A stretch of 64,000 bases of DNA from Candidatus Nanohaloarchaea archaeon (GCA_014297435.1 JACOQA010000002.1:124001-188000), one strand, 5' to 3'; shown: positions 1-8,060, counted from the stretch's first letter. Notes: generated by a model from the letters alone, not told the origin. A program made the numbers and translations.

Positions 1-57
1 AAGTAGCCATTAAAATGAACGTGGTAAGAAGTAGGGCTGTTCGGCTTTTTGGAGGCA

Positions 58-747
58 TCAGCCATCACACTCGTATAGCGCTCCTACTACCTCCGGATTC
101 TGAAGTGCGTCCTGGTAGATTTCCTGCTCCACCGGTTCGTAGTTTCCACGACCATCACTGAGCAGTACCTCTTCCTCGCCTAGAACATCCGTGTTGTGAG
201 GATCTCTGTCAACTAGAAATACGTATTCCTCGTCTGAGTCAACCATCAGGCCGTCGCCAGGTAGCGTGTCCGAAGGCCATGTTTCGTACTGGTCAAGATT
301 TAAATCGCCAAGTCTTTCGTATTGACCTCTAAGCCCTTGAACCCAATCAAGTTCGACCGCTAGGTCACATCCTCTGTTCGCGAGGGGTTCTGGCGGAACT
401 CTTGCACCTGCTCCTGTGTCTTGGGGTGTGCTCTGGTTACTTCCTGTCCCGTTACCTGTTTGGTTGCCGTCACCTCCTGCACCCCCTCCAAGCTGTTCAG
501 ACTTCCAGTTTATAGCGGCTCCATCACCGTCTGTAGCTTCTAGTATTCCGAAGCCTACAACGCCGACACCTGTGGCTGCACCTAAAGCTCCTAGACCTGT
601 CTGGAGTACTTCTCTCCTGTTCGGCAAATATTCTTCGTTCGTATCCTCCGTAGTGCGGTCTTTTTCTATTGTGGTTTCTTCAGTAACTTTTGTTTCTTCA
701 TGTGTGTTTTCGTCTTCGTCCCAATTTTCGTCTTCCGGGTCTGACAT
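58..747 (-). CDS. Acidic protein with Tat-like signal or membrane anchor, unknown function
   Basis: The 229-residue product is not recognised as a family. Residues 1-40 are an Asp/Glu/Thr-rich acidic head. Residues 43-49 read NRREVLQ and lead into a Gly/Ala-rich hydrophobic stretch to about residue 69, which resembles the twin-arginine signals common in halophilic archaea. The long acidic head before it is unusual, so a signal anchor is equally possible. A Gly/Asn/Gln linker (about 85-115) precedes a C-terminal domain of about 110 residues. A GGTGAGA ribosome binding site lies 7 nt before the ATG, which supports this start. The gene is divergent from the glyoxalase gene. An exported or membrane-tethered location is inferred. 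Confidence 0.7.
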   Translation of the reverse strand: MSDPEDENWDEDENTHEETKVTEETTIEKDRTTEDTNEEYLPNRREVLQTGLGALGAATGVGVVGFGILEATDGDGAAINWKSEQLGGGAGGDGNQTGNGTGSNQSTPQDTGAGARVPPEPLANRGCDLAVELDWVQGLRGQYERLGDLNLDQYETWPSDTLPGDGLMVDSDEEYVFLVDRDPHNTDVLGEEEVLLSDGRGNYEPVEQEIYQDALQNPEVVGALYECDG

Positions 748-914
748 AGTTTGTTCTCACCAATAATCCTAAACTTCTAACCCGACTAAGAAAAGGAAAG
801 TTGTGAATAATTCCAATAATCGGCTCTGAAAGCCTCAAAACATGTAGAACGCAATAAGAACTATTTTAAGCAGTCCTTGGCTTGGGAGTGGTCGAAAAGA
901 CGGTTACACCAACG

Positions 915-937
915 TAAGTCAAACGGTTAAGTCAAAC
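915..937 (+). promoter_or_regulatory. Direct repeat TAAGTCAAAC upstream of glyoxalase gene
   Basis: TAAGTCAAAC occurs at 915-924 and again at 928-937, a 13-nt period, just before the ATG at 960. It lies in the divergent intergenic space and could be a regulator site for either neighbour. No regulator is identified. Confidence 0.35.
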
Positions 938-959
938 CCTTACACTCATAATTTGTATT

Positions 960-1337
960 ATGAAGTTCGCACACACGATGCTCAGAGTCTCGAACCCAGA
1001 AAAAGTCATCGAATTCTACACAGAAGCATTTGACTGGGAGATGAAACGAAAGAAGGAGATGGAAACCTTCACCCTATACTTCCTTGGACCGGAAGATCAG
1101 ACCGCCGAGCTTGAACTCACATACAACCATGGGGAAGACGATCGATACGAGAAAGGCGAGGGCTATGGACACATCGCAATCCACACAGAAGAAGGTCAGT
1201 CACTGGAAGATGCGTATCGAAAGGCTGTTGATGCCGGTGGCGAGGACTACCGAGCTCCCGACGAATGTCCTGGAAACTACGCTTTTGTGAAAGACCCTGA
1301 AGGTTACGAGGTAGAGATCTTAGCGAGATCACCTTAA
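960..1337 (+). CDS. gloA: Lactoylglutathione lyase-like (glyoxalase I, VOC family)
   Basis: This 125-residue protein has the two beta-alpha-beta-beta-beta modules of the vicinal oxygen chelate superfamily and the usual length of bacterial GloA. The expected metal ligands are visible: His5, Glu52, His71 in GYGHIAIH, and Glu119 in the terminal YEVEIL motif. Known glyoxalase I enzymes isomerise the hemithioacetal of methylglyoxal and a thiol cofactor. Archaea usually lack glutathione, so the real thiol is uncertain. The ATG at 960 fits the conserved N-terminus FAHTMLRV. The family and metal site are secure; the exact substrate is inferred. Confidence 0.85.
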   Translation: MKFAHTMLRVSNPEKVIEFYTEAFDWEMKRKKEMETFTLYFLGPEDQTAELELTYNHGEDDRYEKGEGYGHIAIHTEEGQSLEDAYRKAVDAGGEDYRAPDECPGNYAFVKDPEGYEVEILARSP

Positions 1338-1504
1338 TTCTCGCACCCTTTTTCTTTCCTATATCTTATCCCGTTAGTACACCCCGAGCAACCATCAAAG
1401 GAGTGAGTCTCTAACAGTCACTTGGATCCGTCAGAGTAAACCCACCTATTCTTTCGAAGAAATGGCATGTTTAGTCCTGCTGCAACTCACAATCACCTAA
1501 AGAT

Positions 1505-1523
1505 TGTTCAAATATATTGAACA
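1505..1523 (+). promoter_or_regulatory. Operator-like inverted repeat TGTTC-N9-GAACA, copy 1
   Basis: TGTTC at 1505-1509 and GAACA at 1519-1523 are separated by exactly 9 nt; an extra A/T pair extends the arms inward. It is one of five exact copies between 1.5 and 3.9 kb. It lies upstream of the gene at 1680. Confidence 0.6.
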
Positions 1524-1529
1524 GTAATA

Positions 1530-1548
1530 TGTTCTTCAAAAACGAACA
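1530..1548 (+). promoter_or_regulatory. Operator-like inverted repeat TGTTC-N9-GAACA, copy 2
   Basis: TGTTC at 1530-1534 and GAACA at 1544-1548 have a 9-nt spacer. The arms extend outward as ATGTTC/GAACAT. It starts 25 bp after copy 1. Confidence 0.6.
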
Positions 1549-1606
1549 TTCAAATGTTTTTAATACCTTTTGTTATTTCCATTTGGTGAAGACGAAAATA
1601 GAAGAG

Positions 1607-1625
1607 TGTTCGTCCTTCAAGAACA
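1607..1625 (+). promoter_or_regulatory. Operator-like inverted repeat TGTTC-N9-GAACA, copy 3
   Basis: TGTTC at 1607-1611 and GAACA at 1621-1625 have a 9-nt spacer; the left arm extends to GAGTGTTC. It sits about 20 bp upstream of a TATA-like AAATAAAAAG (about 1649-1658) serving the gene starting at 1680. Confidence 0.6.
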
Positions 1626-1679
1626 ACCAATATTTACTTTTTGGTAACAAATAAAAAGCTAGGGCTTCAATCCTTTACT

Positions 1680-2087
1680 ATGAGCTCAGATCAAGGCTTG
1701 GAAGGCGCCAGAAATGAAGCTAGAACAGTTTATCACGAGAAGGATAGGTATGAAGCCATACCGGAGCTAACGGGAATGATGGGCGCCAAGGAAACGCTCG
1801 AACATCAAGAGAAGGATGCCGTAGATACTGCTTATGAACTAATTAACGAATACGGACACAACCTTGAGGAGGACGATAATAGAGCCAATAAAGATCTGGG
1901 ATGGTCGCTCGCACAGGCAAGGGACCTAATGGAGAGAGAGCCATCTACAGATTTTGAAAAACGTGCACACAACCTTCTCGAAAGCCTTGACAGAAAGATC
2001 TGTCGTGACCAAGAAATATCTGGAACAGTCCAGGTTTATGCAACGATGCATGGTCAGGGCAAAGAGATGAATGAATTAACCGAGTAA
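1680..2087 (+). CDS. Unknown acidic helical protein under TGTTC operator sites
   Basis: The 135-residue product is rich in Glu, Asp, Ala and Leu and looks entirely alpha-helical, with no signal peptide or membrane segment. No known family or catalytic motif is recognised. An in-frame TTG lies upstream at 1641. The ATG at 1680 is preferred because an A/T-rich TATA-like element lies about 27 nt before it, typical of leaderless archaeal transcripts. Three TGTTC-N9-GAACA sites lie upstream and a near match lies just after the stop, so the gene is probably controlled by whatever binds them. Confidence 0.6.
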   Translation: MSSDQGLEGARNEARTVYHEKDRYEAIPELTGMMGAKETLEHQEKDAVDTAYELINEYGHNLEEDDNRANKDLGWSLAQARDLMEREPSTDFEKRAHNLLESLDRKICRDQEISGTVQVYATMHGQGKEMNELTE

Positions 2088-2646
2088 TGAGTGTTAATAA
2101 TATTTGAACACTCATGGACTTTCGCACTAAATTCGGAAAAACATCCAGAACAAAGGAGGTATAACGCAAACGAGTGAATCGATACCACCCCCTCAACAGG
2201 TCGAAGATATACCTTCCTTATTATAGCCGAGATGTTTCTGGCACACCCTTGCCTAAGCGTGAAAGATATATCGATAAACACGTATAGCTATATTTCTGAT
2301 ATACCTCCTTTGTTAAGACTAATTCTCATTTCCCCCTCCACGAGAGTTCAATGACAGCAAACACTCACCGATTCATATCCGCCTAAGTATGAAGATAATT
2401 ACTCCCGCAATCAAAAGTCCTACACCCCAGTAAGTCGAAGTATAAGGCAGTTAAGTAAGAACAAAAGTCGCCAACCCCGACGTAATAAGAGACCATCCAG
2501 CAGTTGTCTGGTAAGCCATAAAACCTATTTAGAGGTCTAAAAGAAAGGATCTTCTTCCAGAATAGAACATGCAAAAGCTTCTATTGTACTACGATCACAG
2601 ATTTCACCGAAAAACTATATTCGAGCACAACAAAACACTTCGAAGC
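2088..2646. other. Intergenic stretch with two degenerate operator copies
   Basis: No convincing gene was found here. A near match TGTTA-N9-GAACA lies at 2092-2110 inside the longer imperfect palindrome GAGTGTT...AACACTC. A weaker one, GAGAGTTC-N9-AAACACTC, lies at 2342-2366. A Shine-Dalgarno-like AAAGGAGGT at 2152-2160 has no convincing ORF after it. Confidence 0.4.
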
Positions 2647-3402
2647 ATGGAGCAATCAAGAAACAAAATCATATTAGCTATCTTAGTTTTTTTGTCAGCA
2701 ACACTCCTCAGCTCCACTCTAATTGATACTCAGAAGGACAAACCCAACTATATCAGCGACTGGGCTTACAAAATAGGGATTGAAAACTATACCTGGTCCG
2801 CTGAAGCACATATAGATAAAACCGAACTCGATTCTGGAATATACCTTGTAACAAAACACAGAAAGGGTGAAGTTACGTCAAAGCAGCTGGATAATGCCTG
2901 GAGACTTTATAACAATACATATTCCGCCATAGTATCTAAAGGATGGACTAAATTCACTAAAGCAAAACAGGACGGCTTCATAAACTGGAGAAATAGTATA
3001 CATTACGTAAACAAAGATTTCATACTCGATAACAAGACTTTAGACCCTGAAAGACCCGAAAGCCTAATTTACTTCAATCAAAGCGGAGAAATGAAACTCG
3101 GAGGAGCAATGTACCTGGAAAACGATATAAACAAGACCGGCAAACAGGTAGGCGGTCCTCTCACAGCCTGGCACTTCCATAGATACGAGGAGAATAGGTG
3201 CTTAGCCGACGGAAAATACTTCATTTCCAGAGAATGTGATAGCAGCGACCCAATAATATCTCCAGAAATGCTGCATGTATGGATGATTAAACATCCAGAA
3301 AGCCAGTTTAGCACCTCAATGTGGATTAAAAACATTTCAAGATCCGATTACGATAAAATAGATAAATTAAAATTTAAAAGAAAAGAGTTAAGGAATAATT
3401 AA
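2647..3402 (+). CDS. Unknown secreted or membrane-anchored protein
   Basis: The 251-residue product starts with a short basic N-terminus and one hydrophobic segment (about residues 7-24, IILAILVFLSATLLSS), an uncleaved anchor or signal peptide. The rest is a soluble domain with many Lys, Asn and Trp residues and several N-x-S/T sequons; a Cys pair (RCLADGKY and SRECDSS) may form a disulfide. No family is recognised. An upstream in-frame ATG at 2569 would put 26 polar residues before the anchor, so the ATG at 2647 is preferred. The gene is more AT-rich than most neighbours and sits in a gene-poor stretch, which may mean acquired DNA. Confidence 0.55.
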   Translation: MEQSRNKIILAILVFLSATLLSSTLIDTQKDKPNYISDWAYKIGIENYTWSAEAHIDKTELDSGIYLVTKHRKGEVTSKQLDNAWRLYNNTYSAIVSKGWTKFTKAKQDGFINWRNSIHYVNKDFILDNKTLDPERPESLIYFNQSGEMKLGGAMYLENDINKTGKQVGGPLTAWHFHRYEENRCLADGKYFISRECDSSDPIISPEMLHVWMIKHPESQFSTSMWIKNISRSDYDKIDKLKFKRKELRNN

Positions 3403-3459
3403 CACTTAAGACGCGAAGAACCCAATGTTCTAAGATATATCAGGTTCCAAAAGAAATAT

Positions 3460-3666
3460 TTACTGCTTGGTATGCTCATCTAGCACTCTTAACACTATAT
3501 CTCTGTTGTTTTCAGTGTAGAGAATGTGTGCCACCCCTTCTTCAGATTTCGTAACCGATATACCTAGCCCCATCTGACCAAACACATCTTTCAGTCTGGA
3601 GTAAAGTCTCCCATCACCATGAATTATGAAGCGTTCGCCGTCGTCCTGGATCTTTGTAATCTTCAT
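3460..3666 (-). CDS. Small unknown protein with operator-like site upstream
   Basis: The 68-residue product reads as a compact alpha/beta domain and has no known motif. Its ATG at 3666 has a TATA-like GTTAAAAAC (about 3685-3693, minus strand) some 25 nt upstream, suggesting a leaderless message. An exact TGTTC-N9-GAACA palindrome lies about 12 bp beyond that TATA element. This geometry mirrors the gene at 1680, so both may be in one regulon. It could be the regulator itself, but no DNA-binding motif is visible. Confidence 0.5.
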   Translation of the reverse strand: MKITKIQDDGERFIIHGDGRLYSRLKDVFGQMGLGISVTKSEEGVAHILYTENNRDIVLRVLDEHTKQ

Positions 3667-3705
3667 GTAGGAAGTTTCTCGAGCCGTTTTTAACCATTTA
3701 CGGAC

Positions 3706-3724
3706 TGTTCGCTTTTTTAGAACA
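3706..3724 (+). promoter_or_regulatory. Operator-like inverted repeat TGTTC-N9-GAACA, copy 4
   Basis: TGTTC at 3706-3710 and GAACA at 3720-3724 have a 9-nt spacer; the right arm extends to GAACACTC. It lies just upstream of the promoter of the minus-strand gene ending at 3460. Confidence 0.6.
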
Positions 3725-3813
3725 CTCAGTTTTCACAAGTTAACAATTAATCAATGAGTGAAAACATAAAGTACTTAAAAGGTTTGAATATTCATAGTTT
3801 TTGAATACATAGT

Positions 3814-3832
3814 TGTTCAATCTATATGAACA
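3814..3832 (+). promoter_or_regulatory. Operator-like inverted repeat TGTTC-N9-GAACA, copy 5
   Basis: TGTTC at 3814-3818 and GAACA at 3828-3832 have a 9-nt spacer; the right arm again extends to GAACACTC. It starts 108 bp from copy 4. Confidence 0.6.
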
Positions 3833-4280
3833 CTCAGAGAATGATTGTGAGTTTAAAACCGGCATTTTGCTTAAATTTAAACCTAAGTTGGGTATAATCC
3901 GGGTCATCCGACTTATCGTGGTGCAATAAATGTGAGGCTCAATACACCATCCGACCATGGATGATTGGATTAGTTGAACCAGAAGCACTAGACCTCCCGC
4001 CAAACTAGAGGGATCTGGCACTAGTCCTTCTGTTGTGTGAGAGTTAGAGCTTTGAACTTCTCAATTTGACCGATAATAGAGCAACCCAAAAACCATTATA
4101 GTCGAGTGTATAGATCGGAGAGGTTCTGTAAGCCAGAAATCCATCTTGAAGCCCGAGAAAAGTATTAACAACATCACAAGGTTACTGCGGCGTTACCATC
4201 GGTTTATTCGGTCTCGATGACGAATAAACGCACCTAGGCATGCTCAAATACGCGGAAGAATTGACTCAGAAGCCGATTTG
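3833..4280. other. Long gene-free stretch with a strong hairpin
   Basis: No supported ORF was found. The most evident structure is a perfect 9-bp stem (GTTTATTCG at 4202-4210, CGAATAAAC at 4221-4229) with a 10-nt loop. A non-coding RNA is possible but no known family signature (SRP RNA, RNase P RNA, tRNA) was recognised. Confidence 0.35.
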
Positions 4281-4288
4281 TTTAAATA
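4281..4288 (+). promoter_or_regulatory. TATA box of the histone gene
   Basis: TTTAAATA lies 32-39 nt before the histone ATG, predicting transcription start at about 4313 and a very short leader. Confidence 0.55.
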
Positions 4289-4319
4289 GGTACGGGTTGA
4301 ACCTTAGATGTGAGTATCC

Positions 4320-4517
4320 ATGGAGTTCTCAATCGCAAAGATGAAAGAAATGATCAAGGAACAAGGGGACAAAAGGGTTTCAAGAGACAGCGCTGAAGAA
4401 ATGAGAGAGATTCTCGAAATGTTCGCAGGCGACGTATCAGAAGAGGCAATAGCAATCGCTGACGAAGACAGCAGAAAGACAGTCAGAGCCGAAGACGTAC
4501 GAAAAGCCCTCAAATAA
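4320..4517 (+). CDS. Archaeal histone
   Basis: The 65-residue protein is a single histone fold of standard archaeal length: helix 1 (IAKMKEMIKEQG), loop 1 with RVS, a long central helix (SAEEMREILEMFAGDVSEEAIAIAD) and the C-terminal VRAEDVRKALK, which matches the HMfA/HMfB family. It should dimerise and wrap DNA. It is much more acidic than mesophilic histones, as expected in a salt-in halophile. It is the first of a run with RPA and RadA on the same strand, but has its own TATA box and a T7 tract just after the stop, so it is probably transcribed alone at high level. Confidence 0.93.
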   Translation: MEFSIAKMKEMIKEQGDKRVSRDSAEEMREILEMFAGDVSEEAIAIADEDSRKTVRAEDVRKALK

Positions 4518-4530
4518 CGACCCTTATCTA

Positions 4531-4537
4531 TTTTTTT
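4531..4537 (+). terminator. Poly-T terminator after histone
   Basis: A run of seven T follows the histone stop by 13 nt, a typical archaeal intrinsic termination signal. Confidence 0.5.
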
Positions 4538-4587
4538 ATTCTCACCAAACACCATGGATTTAAGCTTTGTATCCACCTAAATTCTAT

Positions 4588-5583
4588 ATGAACGCGAAAG
4601 ACGTCGTCGAAAAAATTGTCGAAGAAACCGACCTAAGCAAGGAAGACGTAAAGGAAGAAGTAGAAGCCAAAACAGACGAGTTCGAAGGCCTAGTATCAGA
4701 AGAAGGCGCAGTACACCTAGTCGCAAAGGACAACGGAGTACAGATCGCGGAAGCCGGCGGACAAGCACTAGACATAGAAAACATCGTCCCCGACATGAGA
4801 AAGGTAAACCTCAAAGCCCGAGTAACCAACATAATGGACGCAAACACCTTCGAAAGGGATGACGGCGACGAAGGAAAAGTACAGAACATGGTCTTGGGAG
4901 ACGAAACCGGCACAATAAGAGTAACACTCTGGGACGAACAGACCGAAATAGCTGAAAAGGTTTCTGAAGGCGACGCAATCGGAGTCGAAGGCGCATACAC
5001 CGTAGAAGACGACAGAGGAAACGCCGAACTAAGACTCGGAGACGAAGCACACGTCAAAAAAGTAGACGACGATGAGGTACCCGAAGTCGAGACAGGTGGA
5101 AGCTCCGATACCGAAAAAGTAGATATTAGAGAGATCCAGTCAGAAGGAGCAAGCTACGAGGTCAAAGGAATGATAATGGATGTCTACACCTCAAGCCCTT
5201 TCTACCGTGTAGACCCTGAAACAGGAGACACAGTAAGAGAAAACGACGACGGAGAACTTGTAACAGATGAAGGCAAAGAAGTAGAAGAACCCGACCACAG
5301 ACTCGCACTATCATGCGTAGTAGACGACGGAACCGGAAACACAAGAGTCGTACTGTTCGGCGACCAAGCAAGAAAACTACTGGAAATCGATGAAGAAACA
5401 GAAAGAGATGGAGACCTCAAAGCAGTAGAGAACGCAGCAACAGACGCTGTAGGCAAAGAAGTCAGAATTTCGGGTAGAACACGTTACAACGACTACTTCG
5501 GAACACTTGAACTTATAGGAAACGAGTACGAAGAAATCGAACCAGAAGACGAGATAGAAGAACTTGTAGAAGTTCTAGCATAA
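4588..5583 (+). CDS. Replication protein A-like ssDNA-binding protein
   Basis: The 331-residue protein has a helical N-terminus (about 1-60) and two OB-fold domains: one around residues 70-160 (KARVTNI...TGTIRVTLWDEQ...GVEGAY) and one around 185-325 (EVKGMIMDVY...GNTRVVLFGDQ...GKEVRISGRTR). The TGTIRVTLWD pattern is diagnostic for archaeal RPA, which coats single-stranded DNA in replication, repair and recombination. The C-terminal zinc finger of some RPAs is absent. The ATG at 4588 is preferred to the TTG at 4567 because it begins the conserved helix. The gene lies 16 nt before radA, fitting co-expression with its recombinase partner. Confidence 0.88.
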   Translation: MNAKDVVEKIVEETDLSKEDVKEEVEAKTDEFEGLVSEEGAVHLVAKDNGVQIAEAGGQALDIENIVPDMRKVNLKARVTNIMDANTFERDDGDEGKVQNMVLGDETGTIRVTLWDEQTEIAEKVSEGDAIGVEGAYTVEDDRGNAELRLGDEAHVKKVDDDEVPEVETGGSSDTEKVDIREIQSEGASYEVKGMIMDVYTSSPFYRVDPETGDTVRENDDGELVTDEGKEVEEPDHRLALSCVVDDGTGNTRVVLFGDQARKLLEIDEETERDGDLKAVENAATDAVGKEVRISGRTRYNDYFGTLELIGNEYEEIEPEDEIEELVEVLA

Positions 5584-5599
5584 ACTTGGTGAACCATTA

Positions 5600-6547
5600 A
5601 TGTCTGAAGACGATATAGAACTTGAAGATCTAAACGGAGTTGGAGCAAAGACAGCGGAAAAGCTTAGAGAAGCAGGATACGACGATCTGATGTCGATCGC
5701 GACCATGAGCGCTGGAGACCTCGGCGAAGTCGCAGACCTAGGAGAGAAAAAGTCTCAGAAGATTATCACTGGCGCACGTCAGGAGCTCGATATCGGATTC
5801 GAGTCCGGTAAAGACCGTTACGATCAGAAAAAGGAGATGAAGAAAATCTCCGCCGGCGCAAGCAACCTAGACGACCTACTTGGAGGTGGCGTCGACACAC
5901 AGTCCATAACCGAATTCTACGGAGAGTACGGAAGCGGTAAGACACAGATCGGACACCAGCTATCCGTAAACGTTCAGAAACCTGAAGGAGAAGGCGGACT
6001 TGACAGAGACGTCATCTACATCGACACAGAGGACACTTTCGTCCCTCAGAGAATCGAGGACATGGCAGAAGACCAGGGAATGGACGTAGAGGAAACACTT
6101 GACCGGATCCACGTTGCCAGAGCATTTAACTCAGACCATCAGATGCTTCTAGCCGATGAGGCACAGGATATCTGCCAGAGCGAGGACATCGGACTAATTG
6201 TTGTCGACTCCTTAACAGCGCAGTTCCGTGCAGAGTACGTTGGAAGAGGAGAGCTCGCACAGCGACAGCAAAAACTCAACAGGCACATGGCCACACTACT
6301 GAGACTCGCAAACAGCCATAACGCAGCGGTAGTTGTCACGAACCAGGTTATGTCGAACCCAGACCAGATGTTTGGCGATCCTACGAAAGCTATTGGAGGA
6401 CACATCGTCGCACACAACTCCGCAACAAGACTTTACCTCAGAAAAGGCAAGAAAGGTAAAAGAGTTGCAAAACTGGTTGACTCACCTTACATGCCTGAAG
6501 GAGAAGCTGTTTACAACATCGAGGACGGCGGAATTAAGGACGCTTAA
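5600..6547 (+). CDS. radA: DNA repair and recombination protein RadA
   Basis: At 315 residues this is a full-length archaeal RecA/Rad51 recombinase. An N-terminal helix-hairpin-helix domain (LEDLNGVGAKTAEKL, about 8-22) leads to the ATPase core with Walker A GEYGSGKT (108-115), IDTED (141-145) and Walker B LIVVDS (199-204), then the DNA-binding L1/L2 region around VGRGELAQRQ and TNQVMSNPDQMFGDP. RadA forms helical filaments on ssDNA coated by RPA and catalyses strand exchange. No intein interrupts it, although RadA is a frequent intein host. The stop overlaps that of the convergent gene by 4 nt. Confidence 0.97.
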   Translation: MSEDDIELEDLNGVGAKTAEKLREAGYDDLMSIATMSAGDLGEVADLGEKKSQKIITGARQELDIGFESGKDRYDQKKEMKKISAGASNLDDLLGGGVDTQSITEFYGEYGSGKTQIGHQLSVNVQKPEGEGGLDRDVIYIDTEDTFVPQRIEDMAEDQGMDVEETLDRIHVARAFNSDHQMLLADEAQDICQSEDIGLIVVDSLTAQFRAEYVGRGELAQRQQKLNRHMATLLRLANSHNAAVVVTNQVMSNPDQMFGDPTKAIGGHIVAHNSATRLYLRKGKKGKRVAKLVDSPYMPEGEAVYNIEDGGIKDA

Positions 6548-7146
6548 TCGGTTAAAGCGTAGAAAGCCGAGTTGTAAACCTCTCTTACTTTCTCCTCTAA
6601 TTTATGTTCTTCAACACGGAGCTCTGTCAGAAACTCTCCACCTATATTTGAAGAGATCTCATAACCCTCGCCATCTTCTCTAACTTCTATACGTCCGGAT
6701 TTATCGGCGTAGTCTAAGTCAAGCCATGAACGGGAATCCCGTCTGTTGATACTTGACCTTTCAACATGCTCGTAACCTACTAAATCCCTGAAAAATTCGT
6801 AAACCTCATCAAGACCTTTTTGGTCGTCGAGAATATTCTCCTCTTCAACAGTCTCTTCGTTGATAAAGCCTTCCGGACCTTTCTCTTCAAATTCAGTATT
6901 GAATTCCTCGAACTCTTCATAAAGCCGTTGAGTTTCTTCAAAACCTCCTGTCGTCAAGAAAGACTCTATTCTGTGAACATCTATTTTTCTGAGATCTTCT
7001 ATCTCGTTGCTTATCTCTCTAGGCGACTTTTCTTCAATAAAGTACTTTTCAAACACGTTAACAACAGGTATAGGCTCCGAACTTAGATCTTCTGCCGCGT
7101 AGTAAGGCTCTCCTCGTATCCGCTCTATAAACTGAAATTCGCCCAC
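6544..7146 (-). CDS. Unknown acidic protein convergent with radA
   Basis: The 200-residue product has no recognised domain. It looks cytosolic (no signal or membrane segment), Glu-rich, with a central helical region (VHRIESFLTTGGFEETQRLYEEFEEF) and a C-terminal half with beta character ending in a helix (EEKVREVYNSAFYAL). The ORF is long, fully open and has the acidic composition of neighbouring genes, so it is very likely real. Its 3' end overlaps radA by 4 nt. Function cannot be assigned. Confidence 0.65.
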   Translation of the reverse strand: MGEFQFIERIRGEPYYAAEDLSSEPIPVVNVFEKYFIEEKSPREISNEIEDLRKIDVHRIESFLTTGGFEETQRLYEEFEEFNTEFEEKGPEGFINEETVEEENILDDQKGLDEVYEFFRDLVGYEHVERSSINRRDSRSWLDLDYADKSGRIEVREDGEGYEISSNIGGEFLTELRVEEHKLEEKVREVYNSAFYALTD

Positions 7147-7210
7147 ACAGAAGATCTAATGACTAAAATTATTTAAGAAAATCGGCCGTGAGGCCTAGCA
7201 GCTGTTAGAC

Positions 7211-7471
7211 TTAGATGATATCGTCTTCGGAAACGATAACGAAATCTCCGATTGATCTTACTGCAGAGAAGGGAACAATATTTCTTCCTTTCCTGTCTTC
7301 TTGGAGCTTGACCTCATCAATATGCTCCGTAGTATTTGTTATGAGCAGGTTCATCAGTTCTCCGGTATCAGCGACGAACGAGATGTCTTCTACCTCTCCA
7401 AATCTTTTTCCTTGCTCTTCCGAGACAATTGTCTTTCCTACAAGCTGCTTTCCACGTGGCTTATCCGACAT
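7211..7471 (-). CDS. PRC-barrel domain protein
   Basis: The 86-residue product contains GKTIVSEEQGKRFGEVEDISFVADTGELMNLLI and ends PFSAVRSIGDFVIVSED, the pattern of single PRC-barrel proteins widespread in archaea. PRC barrels are small beta barrels used in RNA processing and other assemblies; the precise role of stand-alone archaeal copies is unclear. The internal ATG at 7471 is chosen over one at 7504 because the domain begins right after it and the upstream part would overlap the divergent promoter region. Confidence 0.8.
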   Translation of the reverse strand: MSDKPRGKQLVGKTIVSEEQGKRFGEVEDISFVADTGELMNLLITNTTEHIDEVKLQEDRKGRNIVPFSAVRSIGDFVIVSEDDII

Positions 7472-7523
7472 ATTTTTTGCACCGTATAATAAGTTTATCA
7501 GCACCGGAAAGTTAAAAGTTTAC

Positions 7524-8060
7524 ATGGCTCGGGTGTTCACGGCTTTCGACATCGAGGACGAAAAAATCCTCGAAGAGCTTAGGGATATCCGAGATCGTTT
7601 TGACCTAGGTTTCAAACCCGTACCCTGTGAAAAGATGCATCTTACGTTCGAGTTCTTCAAGGATGTAGACGAAGATGGGATAGAGAAGCTCAAGAGATGT
7701 CTAGACGATGTTGAAGTCGGAAGCTTTCATTCAAGACTGAAAGGCGTGGGGGCTTTCCCCTCTCAGGAGCACACCCGGGTGGTCTGGGCTGGCGTTGAGA
7801 ACGGAAAGTTCCATAATTTATACCGCCGAGTGTCCTCTCACGGAGTTGAGTCTGACAACGGTTACGACTTCGTTCCGCACGTAACCCTTCTTAGGGTTGA
7901 AGATGTTAGTGGCGAGAGAAAGAGAAAGTTACGTAGAATGTTAAGAGAGTTCGAAGACCATGACTTTGGGGGTATAAAGGTCGATAAACTCAAGCTTTTC
8001 CGTTCGGATCTAAAACCTGAAGGATCCGAATACTCTGAATTATACGTGAAGAATCTTTGA
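7524..8060 (+). CDS. thpR: RNA 2',3'-cyclic phosphodiesterase (2H family)
   Basis: The 178-residue protein has two H-x-T-x motifs (HLTF near residue 40 and HVTL near residue 126), the paired catalytic histidines of 2H phosphoesterases, and the typical opening RVFTAFDIEDE. ThpR/LigT enzymes hydrolyse 2',3'-cyclic phosphate RNA ends and were first described as 2'-5' RNA ligases. The open frame extends upstream to 7215, but that part is antisense to the PRC gene; the ATG at 7524 matches the family N-terminus. TATAATAAG at 7486-7494 is placed as its TATA box. Its stop overlaps the next start. Confidence 0.92.
   Translation: MARVFTAFDIEDEKILEELRDIRDRFDLGFKPVPCEKMHLTFEFFKDVDEDGIEKLKRCLDDVEVGSFHSRLKGVGAFPSQEHTRVVWAGVENGKFHNLYRRVSSHGVESDNGYDFVPHVTLLRVEDVSGERKRKLRRMLREFEDHDFGGIKVDKLKLFRSDLKPEGSEYSELYVKNL

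Noticed and set aside
416-766. Plus-strand open frame opposite the Tat-like protein gene
   Set aside because: It is antisense to a better frame with ribosome binding site and acidic composition; its product is a Ser/Pro/Val-rich shadow.
2152-2284. AAAGGAGGT followed by a short frame from GTG at 2174 (37 codons)
   Set aside because: Spacing of 13 nt to the GTG is poor, and the peptide shows no domain or membrane helix; likely accidental.
3880-4080. Possible SRP or RNase P RNA
   Set aside because: Direct repeats of CATCCGAC and short hairpins exist, but none of the conserved cores of these RNAs could be found.
7215-7523. N-terminal extension of the thpR frame
   Set aside because: It is antisense to the PRC-barrel gene and absent from the 2H phosphoesterase family; the ATG at 7524 fits.
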